Assembly (NCBI GenBank): GCA_026874595.1
Contig: CM049315.1
Span: forward strand, 62,989,389-63,053,388
Source of the DNA: Sipunculus nudus
Taxonomy: Eukaryota > Annelida > Sipuncula > Golfingiida > Sipunculidae
Direction of reading: 5' to 3'
DNA: 64,000 bases
Below, piece by piece: positions 31,957 through 44,800 of this stretch. The translations under genes were made by a program, and so were the position numbers. Each line of letters starts with the position of its first letter. Within the stretch, counting starts at the first letter, position 1. The notes beneath the pieces are model-generated. The model was given only the letters and a program-made list of their open reading frames with translations. It was not told where the DNA came from and did not search any database.

Positions 31957-34900
31957 CTTCATCAGGCCATTAAGAACCAGTTAGAAACGTCTTTTACGCC
32001 GAAATCAGCTCGTTTTTTCGTAATACAAGATCGTGATTTGTGCAGAAACGGCTGATTTAAACTGCGATAGAAGCGGTTTAATAGCTTCATTAGGCCATTT
32101 AGAAATTGGTAAAAACGTCGCTCTTGCTGAAATCAGATCGGTTTTTGCGTAATACAAGATCGTGTTTTGTGCAAAGATGACCGATTTAAACTGCGAAAGA
32201 AGCGTTTTAGAAGCTTCATCAGGCCATTAAGAACCAGTTAGCAACGTCGTTTTTGCCCGAAATCAGCTCGGTTTTTTTTTTGCGTAATACAAAATTGTCT
32301 GTAGTGCAAAGATGACCGATTTAAACTGCTAAAGAAGCGTTTTAGCAGATTCATCAGGCAATTAAGAAGTTAGAAACGTCGTTTTTGCTAAAATCAGCTC
32401 GATTTTTTAGTGTAATATAAGATCGTGTTTGTGCAAAGATGACCAATTTAAACTGCAAAAGAAGAGTTTAAGAAGGTTCAATAGGCCACTTAAAACCAGT
32501 TACAAAGATCTTTTTTGCCGAAATCGACTCGGTTTTTGCGTTATAATAGATCATGATCCGTGCAAAAATGGCCAGTTTAAACTGCGAAAGAAGCGTTTCA
32601 GAAACTTCATTAGGCGACTTAAAACCCGTTACAATCGTCGTTTTCGTCGCAATCAGCTCGGTTTTCGCGTAGTACAAGATCGTGTGTTGTGCAAAAATGG
32701 CCGTTTAAATTGCAAATGAAGCATTTTAATAGCTTCATCAGGCCATTTAAAACAAGTTACAAACGTCGTTTTTGCCGAAATCAGCTCGGTTTTCGCTTTA
32801 AACAAGATCGTGTCTTGTGCAATGATCACCGATTTAAACTGTGAAAGAAGCGTTTTAGAAGCTTCATCAGGCCATTAAGAACCAGTTAGAAACGTCGTTT
32901 TTGCTGAAATCAGCTCGATTTTTTTGCGTAATGCAAGATCGTGTTTGTGCAAATATTGCAGATTTAAATTGCAAAAGAATCAATTCAGCAGCTTTATTAG
33001 GCCATTTAGAACCAGATACCAACGTCTTTTTCGCCGAAATCAGCTCGGTTTTTGCGTAATACAAGACCGTGTTTTGTGCAAAGATGACCGATTTAAACTG
33101 CGAAAGAAGCGTTTTAGAAGCTTCATCAGGCCATTAAGAACCAGTTAGCAACGTCGTTTTTGCTGAAAACAGCTCGGTTTTTTTTTGCGTAATACAAAAT
33201 CGTGATTTGTGCAGAAACGGCTGATTTAAACTGTGATAGAAGCGTTTTAATAGCTTCATTAGGCCATTTAGAAATTGGTAAAAACGTCGCTCTTGCTGAA
33301 ATCAGATCGGTTTTCGCGTAATACAACATCGTGTTGTGCAAAATAGAACATTAAAATTGCAAAAGAAGCAATTCAGAAGCTCAATTAGGCCATTTAGAAC
33401 CGGGTACAAACATCGATATCGCCGAAATCAGCTAGGTTTTTGCCTAATTCAAAATCGTGTGTTGTGCAAAAATTGCAGATTTAAATTGCAAAAGAAGCAA
33501 TTCAGAAGCTTTATTAGGCTGTTTAGAACCAGATACAAACGTCTTTTACGCCGAAATCAGCTCGGTTTTGGGCTAATTCAGGAACGTGTGTTGTGCAAAA
33601 ATTACAGATTTCAATTGCAAAAGAAGCAATTCAGAAGCTTCATTAGGCCGTTTAGAATCAGATACAAACGTCTTTTACGACGAAATCAGCTCGGTTTTTT
33701 CGTAATACAAGATCGTGATTTGTGAAGAAACGGCTAATATAAACTGCGATAGAGGCGTTTAAATAGCTTCATTAGGCCATTTAGAAATTGTTAAAAACGT
33801 CGCTTTTGCTGAAATCAGATCGGTTTTCGCGTAGTACAAGATCGTGTTGTGCAATATAGAAGATTAAAATTGCAAAAGAAGCAATTCAGAAGCTCCATTA
33901 GGCCATTTAGAACCGGGTACAAACATCGATCTCGCCGAAATCAGCTAGGTTTTTGCCTAATTCATGATCGTGTGTTGTGCAAAAATTGCAGATTTAAATT
34001 GCAAAAGAAGCAATTCAGAAGCTTCATTAGGCCGTTTAGAACCAGATACAAACATCTTTTACGCCGAAATCAGCTCGGTTTTTGCGTAATACAAAATGGT
34101 GTTTGTGCAAAGATGACCGATTTAAACTGCAAAAGAAGCGTTTAAGAAACTTTATCAGGCCATTAAGAATCAGTTAGGAACGTCGTTTTTGCTGAAATCA
34201 GCTCGGTTCTTTTGCGTAATATAGGATCCTGTTTTGTGCAAAATGGCCGATTTAAACTGCGAAAGAAGCGTTTTAGAAGCTTCATTTGTCCATTTACAAC
34301 CAGTTACAAAAGTCGTTTTTGCCGAAATCAGCGCGATTTTTGCGTTATACAAGATCGTACGTTGTGAATAAATGGCCGATTTGAACTGCGAAAGAAGCGT
34401 TTTAATAGCTTCATCATGCCATTTAGAAATTGTTAAAAACGTCGCTTTTGCTGAAATCAGATCGGTTTTGCGTAGTACAAGATCGTGTTGTGCAAAATAG
34501 AAGATTAAAATTGCAAAAGAAGCAATTCAGAAGCTCCATTAGGCCATTTAGAACCGGGTACAAACATCGATCTCGCCGAAATCAGCTAGGTTTTTGACTA
34601 ATTCATGATCGTGTGTTGTGCAAAAATTGCAGATTTAAATTGCAAAAGAAGCAATTCAGAAGCTTTATTAGGCCGTTTAGAACCAGATACAAACATCTTT
34701 TACGCCGAAATCAGCTCGGTTTTTGCGTAATACAAAATCGTGTTTTGTGCAAAGATGACCGATTTAAACAGCAAAAGAAGCGTTTAAGAAGCTTTATCAG
34801 GCCATTAAGAATCAGTTAGGAACGTCGTTTTTGCTGAAAATCAGCTCGGTTTTTTTTTTTTGCGTAATATAGGATCGTGTGTTGTGCAAAGATGATCGAT

Positions 34901-35177
34901 TTAAACTGCAAAAGAAGCCTTTTAGAAGCTTCATCAGGCCATTAAGAACCAGTTAGAAACGTCGTTTTTGCTGAAATCAGCTCGATTTTTTTGCGTAATG
35001 CAAGATCGTGTTTCTGCAAATATTGCAGATTTAAATTGCAAAAGAATCAATTCAGGAGCTTTATTAGGCCATTTAGAACAAGATACCAACGTCTTTTTCG
35101 CCGAAATCAGCTCGATTTTTTGCGTAATACAAAATCGTGTGTTGTGCAAAGATGACCGATTTAAACTGCTTAAGAAG

Positions 35178-35188
35178 CGTTTTAGAAG
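35178..35188. other. Paralogous empty insertion site
   Basis: A single CGTTTTAGAAG in an unbroken monomer. The roughly 200 bp to its left match the left flank of the element copies (including GTTTCTGCAAATATTG), and the roughly 270 bp to its right match the right flank. It preserves the pre-insertion arrangement of this satellite module. Confidence 0.75.
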
Positions 35189-36729
35189 CTTCATCAGGCC
35201 ATTAAGAACCAGTTAGAAACGTCTTTTACGCCGAAATCAGCTCGTTTTTTTCGTAATACAAGATCGTGATTTGTGCAGAAACGGCTGATTTAAACTGCGA
35301 TAGAAGCGTTTTAATAGCTTCATTAGGCCATTTAGAAATTTGTAAAAACGTCGCTCTTGCTGAAATCAGATCGGTTTTTGCGTAATACAAGATCGTGTTT
35401 TGTGCAAAGATGACCGATTTAAACTGCGAAAGAAGCGTTTTAGAAGCTTCATCAGGCCATTAAGAACCAGTTAGCAACGTCGTTTTTGCTGAAATCAGCT
35501 CGGTTTTTTTTTGCGTAATACAAAATCGTAATTTGTGCAGAAACGGCTGATTTAAACTGCGATAGAAGCGTTTTAATAGCTTCATTAGGCCATTTAGAAA
35601 TTGGTAAAAACGTCGCTCTTGCTGAAATCAGATCGGTTTTCGCGTAAAACAACATCGTGTTGTGCAAAATAGAAGATTAAAATTGCAAAAGAAGCAATTC
35701 AGAAGCTCCATTAGGCCATTTAGAACCGGGTACAAAAATCGATATCGCCGAAATCAGCTAGGTTTTTGCCTAATTCATGATCGTGTGTTGTGCAAAAATT
35801 GCAGATTTAAATTGCAAAAGAAGCAATTCAGAAGCTTTATTAGGCCGTTTAGAACCAGATACAAACGTCTTTTACGCCGAAATCAGCTCGGTTTTTGCGT
35901 AATACAAGATCGTGTTTTGGGCAAAGATGACCGATTTCAACTGAGAAAGAAGCGTTTTAGAAGCTTCATAAGCCATTAAGAACCAGATACAAACGTCGTT
36001 TTTGCTGAAATCAGCTCGGTTTTTTTTTTGCGTAATACAAAATCGTGATTTGTGCAGAAACGGCTGATTTAAACTGCGATAGAAGCGTTTTAATAGCTTC
36101 ATTAGGTCATTTAGAAATTGGTAAAAACGTCGCTCTTGCTGAAATCAGATCGGTTTTCGCGTAATACAACATCGTGTTGTGCAAAATAGAAGATTAAAAT
36201 TGCAAAAGGAGCAATTTTAGGAGCTCCATTAGGCCATTTAGAACCGGGTACAAACATCGATATTGCCGAAATCAGATAGGTTTTTGGCTATTTCAGGAAC
36301 GTGTGTTGTGCAAAAATTACAGATTTCAATTGCAAAAGAACCAATTCAGAAGCTTCATTAGGCCGTTTAGAATCAGATACAAACGTCTTTTACGACGAAA
36401 ACAGCTCGGTTTTTTCGTAATACAAGATCGTGATTTGTGAAGGAACGCCTAATATAAACTGCGATAGAAGCGTTTAAATAGCTTCATTAGGCAATTTAGA
36501 AATTGTTAAAAACGTTGCTTTTGCTGAAATCAGATCGGTTTGCGCGTAGTACAAGATCGTGTTGTGCAAAATAGAAGATTAAAATTGCAAAAGAAGCAAT
36601 TCAGAAGCTCCATTAGGCCATTTAGAACCGGGTACAAACATCGATCTCGCCGAAATCAGCTAGGTTTTTGGCTATTTCAGGAACGTGTGTTGTGCAAAAA
36701 TTATAGATTTCAATTGCAAAAGAAGCAAT

Positions 36730-39700
36730 TCAGAAGCTTCATTAGGCCGTTTAGAATCAGATACAAACGTCTTTTACGACGAAATCAGCTCGGTTTTTTC
36801 GTAATACAAGATCGTGATTTGTGCAGAAACGGCTGATATAAACTGCGATAGAAGCATTTAAATAGCTTCATTAGGCCATTTAGAAATTGTTAAAAACGTC
36901 GCTTTTGCTGAAATCAGATCGGTTTGCGCGTCGTACAAGATCGTGTTGTGCAAAATAGAAGATTAAAATTGCAAAAGAAGCAATTCAGAAGCTCCATTAG
37001 GCCATTTAGAACCGGGTACAAACATCGATCTCGCCGAAATCAGTTAGGTTTTTGCCTAATTCATGATCGTGTGTTGTGCAAAAATTGCAGATTTAAATTG
37101 CAAAAGAAGCAATTCAGAAGCTTCATTAGGCCGTTTAGAACCAGATACAAACATCTTTTACGCCGAAATCAGCTCGGTTTTTGCGTAATACAAGATCGTG
37201 TTTTGTGCAAAGATGACCGATTTAAACTGCAAAAGAAGCGTTTAAGAAGCTTTACAGGCCATTAAGAATCAGTTAGGAACGTCGTTTTTGCTGAAATCAG
37301 CTCGGTTTTTTTTTTTGCGTAATACAAGATCGTGTGTTTTGCAAAGATGATCGATTTATACTGCAAAAGAAGCGTTTGAGAAACTTCATTAGGCCATTTA
37401 GAACCAGTTACAAATGTCGTTTTTTTGCCGAAATCAGCTCGGTTTTTGCGTAATATAGGATCCTGTTTTGTGTAATATGGCCGATTTAAACTGCGAAAGA
37501 AGCCTTTTAGAAGCTTCATTTGTCCATTTACAACCAGTTACAAAAGTCGTTTTTGCCGAAATCAGCGCGATTTTCGCGTTATACAAGATCGTACGTTGTG
37601 AATAAATGTCCGATTTGAACTGCAATAGAAGCGTTTTATTAGCTTCATCAGGCCATTTAGAACAAGTTACGAACGTCTTTTTTTCCCGAAAGAAGCTCGG
37701 TGTTCGCTTTATACAAGATCGTATCTTGTGCAATGATCTATGATTTAAACTGCGAAAGAAGCCTTTTAGAAGCTTCATCAGGCCATTAAGAACCAGTTAG
37801 AAACGTCGTTTTTGCTGAAATCAGCTCGATTTTTTTGCGTAATGCAAGATCGTGTTTGTGCAAACATAGCAGATTTAAATTGCAAAAGAATCAATTCAGG
37901 AGCTTTATTAGGCCATTTAGAACCAGATACCAACGTCTTTTTCGCCGAAATCAGCTCGGTTTTTGCGTAATACAAGACGGTGTTTTGTGCAAAGATGACC
38001 GATTTAAACTGCCAAGGAAGCCTTTTAGAAGCTTCATCAGGCCATTAAGAACCAGTTAGAAACGTCTTTTACGCCGAAATCAGCTCTTTTTTTCGTAATA
38101 CAAGATCGTGATTTGTGCAGAAACGGCTGATTTAAACTGCGATAGAAGCGTTTTAATAGCTTCATTAGGCCATTTAGAAATTGGTAAAAACGTCGCTCTT
38201 GCTGAAATCAGATCGGTTTTCGCGTAATACAAGATCGTGTTTTGTGCAAAAAAGAAGATTAAAATTGCAAAAGAAGCAATTCAGAAGCTCCATTAGGCCA
38301 TTTAGAACCGGGTACAAACATCGATCTCGCCGAAATCAGCTAGGTTTTTGCCTAATTCATGATCGTGTGTTGTGCAAAAATTGCAGATTTAAATTGCAAA
38401 AGAAGCAATTCAGAAACTTTATTAGGCCGTTTAGAATCCGATACAAACGTCTTTTCGCCGAAATCAGCTCGGTTTTTGCGTAATACAAGATCGTGTTTTG
38501 TGCAAAGATGACCGATTTAAACTGCGAAAGAAGCGTTTTAAAAGCTTCATCAGGCCATTAAGAACCAGTTAGCAACGTCGTTTTTGCTGAAATCAGTTCG
38601 GTTTTTTTTTTGCGTAATTCAAAATCGTCTGTTGTGCAAAGATGACCGATTTAAACTGCTAAAGAAGCGTTTTAGAAGCTTCACCAGGCAATTAAGAAGT
38701 TAGAAACGTCGTTTTTGCTAAAATCAGCTCGATTTTTTAGCGTAATATAAGATGGTGTTTGTCCAAAGATGACCGATTTAAACTGCAAAAGAAGAGTTTA
38801 AGAAGCTTCAATAGGCCACTTAAAACCAGTTACAAAGATCTTTTTTGAAGAAATCGACTCGGTTTTTGCGTTATAATAGATCATGATCCGTGCAAAAATG
38901 GTCAATTTAAACTGCGAAAGAAGCGTTTCAGAAACTTCATTAGGCGACTTAAAACCCGTTACAATCGTCGTTTTCGTCGCAATCAGCTCGGTTTTCGCGT
39001 ACTACAAGATCGTGTGTTGTGCAAAAATGGCCGTTCAAATTGCAAATGAAGCGTTTTAATAGCTTCATCAGGCCATTTAAAACAAGTTACAAACGTCGTT
39101 TTTGCCGAAATCAGCTAAGTTTTCGCTTTAAACAAGATCGTGTCTTGTGCAATGATCACCGATTTAAACTGTGAAAGAAGCGTTTTAGAAGCTTCATCAG
39201 GCCATTAAGAACCAGTTAGAAACGTCGTTTTTGCTGAAATCAGCTCGATTTTTTTTTGCGTAATGCAAGATCGTGTTTGTGCAAATATTGCAGATTTAAA
39301 TTGCAAAAGAATCAATTCAGAAGCTTCATTAGGCCGTTTAGAATCAGATACAAACGTCTTTTACGACGAAATCAGCTCGGTTTTTTCGTAATACAAGATC
39401 GTGATTTGTGCAGAAACGGCTGATATAAACTGCGATAGAAGCGTTTAAATAGCTTCATTAGGCCATTTAGAAATTGTTAAAAACGTCGCTTTTGCTGAAA
39501 TCAGATCGGTTTGCGCGTCGTACAAGATCGTGTTGTGCAAAATAGAAGATTAAAATTGCAAAAGAAGCAATTCAGAAGCTCCATTAGGCCATTTAGAACC
39601 GGGTACAAACATCGATCTCGCCGAAATCAGATAGGTTTTTGCCTAATTCATGATCGTGTGTTGTGCAAAAATTGCAGATTTAAATTGCAAAAGAAGCAAT

Positions 39701-41895
39701 TCAGAAGCTTCATTAGGCCGTTTAGAACCAGATACAAACATCTTTTACGCCGAAATCAGCTCGGTTTTTGCGTAATACAAGATCGTGTTTTGTGCAAAGA
39801 TGACCGATTTAAACTGCAAAAGAAGCGTTTAAGAAGCTTTATCAGGCCATTAAGAATCAGTTAGGAACGTCGTTTTTGCTGAAATCAGCTCGGTTTTTTT
39901 TTTTGCGTAATACAAGATCGTGTGTTGTGCAAAGATGATCGATTTATACTGCAAAAGAAGCGTTTGAGAAACTTCATTAGGCCATTTAGAACCAGTTACA
40001 AATGTCGTTTTTTTGCCGAAATCAGCTCGGTTTTTGCGTAATATAGGATCCTGTTTTGTGCAATATGGCCGATTTAAACTGCGAAAGAAGCCTTTTAGAA
40101 GCTTCATTTGTCCATTTACAACCAGTTACAAAAGTCGTTTTTGCCGAAATCAGCGCGATTTTCGCGTTATACAAGATCGTACGTTGTGAATAAATGGCCG
40201 ATTTGAACTGCAAAAGAAGCGTTTTAATAGCTTCATCAGGCCATTTAGAACAAGTTACGAACGTCTTTTTTTCCCGAAAGAAGCTCGGTGTTCGCTTTAT
40301 ACAAGATCGTATCTTGTGCAATGATCTATGATTTAAACTGCGAAAGAAGCCTTTTAGAAGCTTCATCAGGCCATTAAGAACCAGTTAGAAACGTCGTTTT
40401 TGCTGAAATCAGCTCGATTTTTTTGCGTAATGCAAGATCGTGTTTGTGCAAACATAGCAGATTTAAATTGCAAAAGAATCAATTCAGGAGCTTTATTAGG
40501 CCATTTAGAACCAGATACCAACGTCTTTTTCGCCGAAATCAGCTCGGTTTTTGCGTAATACAAGACGGTGTTTTGTGCAAAGATGACCGATTTAAACTGC
40601 CAAGGAAGCCTTTTAGAAGCTTCATCAGGCCATTAAGAACCAGTTAGAAACGTCTTTTACGCCGAAATCAGCTCTTTTTTCGTAATACAAGATCGTGATT
40701 TGTGCAGAAACGGCTGATTTAAACTGCGATAGAAGCGTTTTAATAGCTTCATTAGGCCATTTAGAAATTGGTAAAAACGTCGCTCTTGCTGAAATCAGAT
40801 CGGTTTTCGCGTAATACAACATCGTGTTGTGCAAAAAAGAAGATTAAAATTGCAAAAGAAGCAATTCAGAAGCTCCATTAGGCCATTTAGAACCGGGTAC
40901 AAACATCGATCTCGCCGAAATCAGCTAGGTTTTTGCCTAATTCATGATCGTGTGTTGTGCAAAAATTGCAGATTTAAATTGCAAAAGAAGCAATTCAGAA
41001 ACTTTATTAGGCCGTTTAGAATCCGATACAAACGTCTTTTACGCCGAAATCAGCTCGGTTTTTGCGTAATACAAGATCGTGTTTTGTGCAAAGATGACCG
41101 ATTTAAACTGCGAAAGAAGCGTTTTAAAAGCTTCATCAGGCCATTAAGAACCAGTTAGCAACGTCGTTTTTGCTGAAATCAGTTCGGTTTTTTTTTTGCG
41201 TAATTCAAAATCGTCTGTTGTGCAAAGATGACCGATTTAAACTGCTAAAGAAGCGTTTTAGAAGCTTCATCAGGCAATTAAGAAGTTAGAAACGTCGTTT
41301 TTGCTAAAATCAGCTCGATTTTTTAGCGTAATATAAGATGGTGTTTGTCCAAAGATGACCGATTTAAACTGCAAAAGAAGAGTTTAAGAAGCTTCAATAG
41401 GCCACTTAAAACCAGTTACAAAGATCTTTTTTGAAGAAATCGACTCGGTTTTTGCGTTATAATAGATCATGATCCGTGCAAAAATGGTCAATTTAAACTG
41501 CGAAAGAAGCGTTTCAGAAACTTCATTAGGCGACTTAAAACCCGTTACAATCGTCGTTTTCGTCGCAATCAGCTCGGTTTTCGCGTACTACAAGATCGTG
41601 TGTTGTGCAAAAATGGCCGTTCAAATTGCAAATGAAGCGTTTTAATAGCTTCATCAGGCCATTTAAAACAAGTTACAAACGTCGTTTTTGCCGAAATCAG
41701 CTAAGTTTTCGCTTTAAACAAGATCGTGTCTTGTGCAATGATCACCGATTTAAACTGTGAAAGAAGCGTTTTAGAAGCTTCATCAGGCCATTAAGAACCA
41801 GTTAGAAACGTCGTTTTTGCTGAAATCAGCTCGATTTTTTTTTGCGTAATGCAAGATCGTGTTTGTGCAAATATTGCAGATTTAAATTGCAAAAG
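36730..41895 (+). repeat. 2588-bp tandem higher-order repeat (two copies)
   Basis: About 36730-39320 and 39321-41895 match at a constant 2588-bp offset (20 monomers). Shared rare features include GCGCGTCGTACAAG (36925/39512) and CAAACATAGCAG (37860/40448). The junction is the chimeric monomer at 39293-39421. Confidence 0.82.
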
Positions 41896-44800
41896 AATCA
41901 ATTCAGGAGCTTTATTAGGCCATTTAAAACCAGATACCAACGTCTTTTCCGCCGAAATCAGCTCGGTTTTTGCGTAATACAAGACCGTGTTTTGTGCAAA
42001 GATGACCGATTTAAACTGCCAAGGAAGCCTTTTAGAAGCTTCATCAGGCCATTAAGAACCAGTTAGAAACGTCTTTTACGCCGAAATCAGCTCTTTTTTT
42101 CGTAATACATGATCGTGATTTGTGCAGAAACGGCTGATTTAAACTGCGATAGAAGCGTTTTAATAGCTTCATTAGGCCATTTAGAAATTGGTAAAAACGT
42201 CGCTCTTGCTGAAATCAGATCGGTTTTCGCGTAATACAACATCGTGTTGTGCAAAATAGAAGATTAAAATTGCAAAAGAAGCAATTCAGAAGCTCCATTA
42301 GGCCATTTAGAACCGGATACAAACATCCATCTCGCCGAAATCAGCTAGGTTTTTGCCTAATTCAGGAACGTGTGTTGTGCAAAAATTACAGATTTCAATT
42401 GCAAAAGAAGCAATTCAGAAGCTTCATTAGGCCGTTTAGAATCAGATACAAACGTCTTTTACGACGAAATCAGCTCGGTTTTTTCCTAATACAAGATCGT
42501 GATTTGTGCAGAAACGGCTAATATAAACTGCGATAGAAGCGTTTAAATAGCTTCATTAGGCCATTTAGAAATTGTTACAAACGTCGCTCTTGCTGAAATC
42601 AGATCGGTTTTCGCGTAGTACAAGATCGTGTCTTGTGCAATGATCACCGATTTAAACTGCGAAAGAAGCCTTTTAGAAGCTTCATCAGGCCATTAAGAAC
42701 CAGTTAGAAACGTCGTTTTTGCTGAAATCAGCTCGATTTTTTTGCGTAATGCAAGATCGTGTTTCTGCAAATATTGCAGATTTAAATTGTAAAAGAATCA
42801 ATTCAGGAGCTTTATTAGACCATTTAGATCCAGATACCAACGTCTTTTTCGCCGAAATCAGCTCGTTTTTGCGTAATACAAGACCGTGTTTTGTGCAAAG
42901 ATGACCGATTTAAACTGCCAAGGAAGCCTTTTAGAAGCTTCATCAGGCCATTAAGAACCAGTTAGCAACGTCGTTTTTGCTGAAATCAGCTCAATTTTTT
43001 GCGTAATACAAAATCGTGTGTTGTGCAAAGATGACCGATTTAAACTGCTTAAGAAGCGTTTTAGAAGCTTCATCAGGCCATTGAGAACCAGTTAGAAACG
43101 GCTTTTACGCCGAAATCAGCTCGTTTTTTTCGTAATACAAGATCGTGATTTGTGCAGAAACGGCTGATTTAAACTGCAATAGAAGCGTTTTAATAGCTTC
43201 ATTAGGCCATTTAGAAATTGGTAAAAACGTCGCTCTTGCTGAAATCAGATCGGTTTTCGCGTAATACAACATCGTGTTGTGCAAAATAGAAGATTTAAAT
43301 TGCAAAAGAAGCAATTCAGAAACTTTATTAGGCCGTTTAGAATCCGATACAAACGTCTTTTACGCCGAAATCAGCTCGGTTTTTGCGTAATACAAGATCG
43401 TGTTTTGTGCAAAGATGACCGATTTAAACTGCAATAGAAGCGTTTTAATAGCTTCATTAGGCCATTTAGAAATTGGTAAAAACGTCGCTCTTGCTGAAAT
43501 CAGATCGGTTTTCGCGTAATACAACATCGTGTTGTGCAAAATAGAAGATTAAAATTGCAAAAGAAGCAATTCAGAAGCTCCATTAGGCCATTTAGAACCG
43601 GGTACAAACATCGATCTCGCCGAAATCAGATAGGTTTTTGGCTATTTCAGGAACGTGTGTTGTGCAAAAATTACAGATTTCAATTGCAAAAGAAGCAAAT
43701 CAGAAGCTTCATTAGGCCGTTTAGAATCAGATACAAACGTCTTTTACGACGAAATCAGCTCGGTTTTTTCGTAATACAAGATCGTGATTTGTGCAGAAAC
43801 GGCTGATATAAACTGCGATAGAAGCGTTTAAATAGCTTCATTAGGCCATTTAGAAATTGTTAAAAACGTCGCTCTTGCGGAAATCAAATCGGTTTGCGCG
43901 TAGTACAAGATCGTGTTGTGCAAAATAGAAGATTAAAATTGCAAAAGAAGCAATTCAGAAGCTCCATTAGGCCATTTAGAACCTTGTACAAACATCGATC
44001 TCGTCTAAATCAGATGGGTTTTTTGCCTAATTCATGATCGTGTGTTGTGCAAAAATTGCAGATTTAAATTGCAAAAGAAGCAATTCAGAAGCTTCATTAG
44101 GCCGTTTAGAACCAGATACAAACATCTTTTACGCCGAAATCAGCTCGGTTTTTGCGTAATACAAGATCGTGTTTTGTGCAAAGATGACCGATTTAAACTG
44201 CAAAAGAAGCGTTTAAGAAGCTTTATCAGGCCATTAAGAATCAGTTAGGAACGTCGTTTTTGCTGAAATCAGCTCGGTTTTTTTTTTTGCGTAATACAAG
44301 ATCGTGTGTTGTGCAAAGATGATCGATTTATACTGCAAAAGAAGCGTTTGAGAAACTTCATTAGGCCATTTAGAACCAGTTACAAATGTCGTTTTTTTGC
44401 CGAAATCAGCTCGGTTTTTGCGTAATATAGGATCCTGTTTTGTGCAATATGGCCGATTTAAACTGCGAAAGAAGCCTTTTAGAAGCTTCATTTGTCCATT
44501 TACAACCAGTTACAAAAGTCGTTTTTGCCGAAATCAGCGCGATTTTCGCGTTATACAAGATCGTACGTTGTGAATAAATGGCCGATTTGAACTGCAAAAG
44601 AAGCGTTTTAATAGCTTCATCAGGCCATTTAGAACAAGTTACGAACGTCTTTTTTTCCCGAAAGAACCTCGGTGTTCGCTTTATACAAGATCGTATCTTG
44701 TGCAATGATCTATGATTTAAACTGCGAAAGAAGCCTTTTAGAAGCTTCATCAGGCCATTAAGAACCAGTTAGAAACGTCGTTTTTGCTGAAATCAGCTCG

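Larger units (their letters stand above)
28015..33630 (+). repeat. Segmental duplication carrying the element, copy 2
   Basis: Partner of 15.6-21.2 kb. Similarity ends at about 33630, where this copy continues CAGAAGCTTCATTAGGCCG while copy 1 switches to CAGGAGCTTTATTAGG. Which copy is ancestral cannot be decided from the sequence. Confidence 0.85.
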
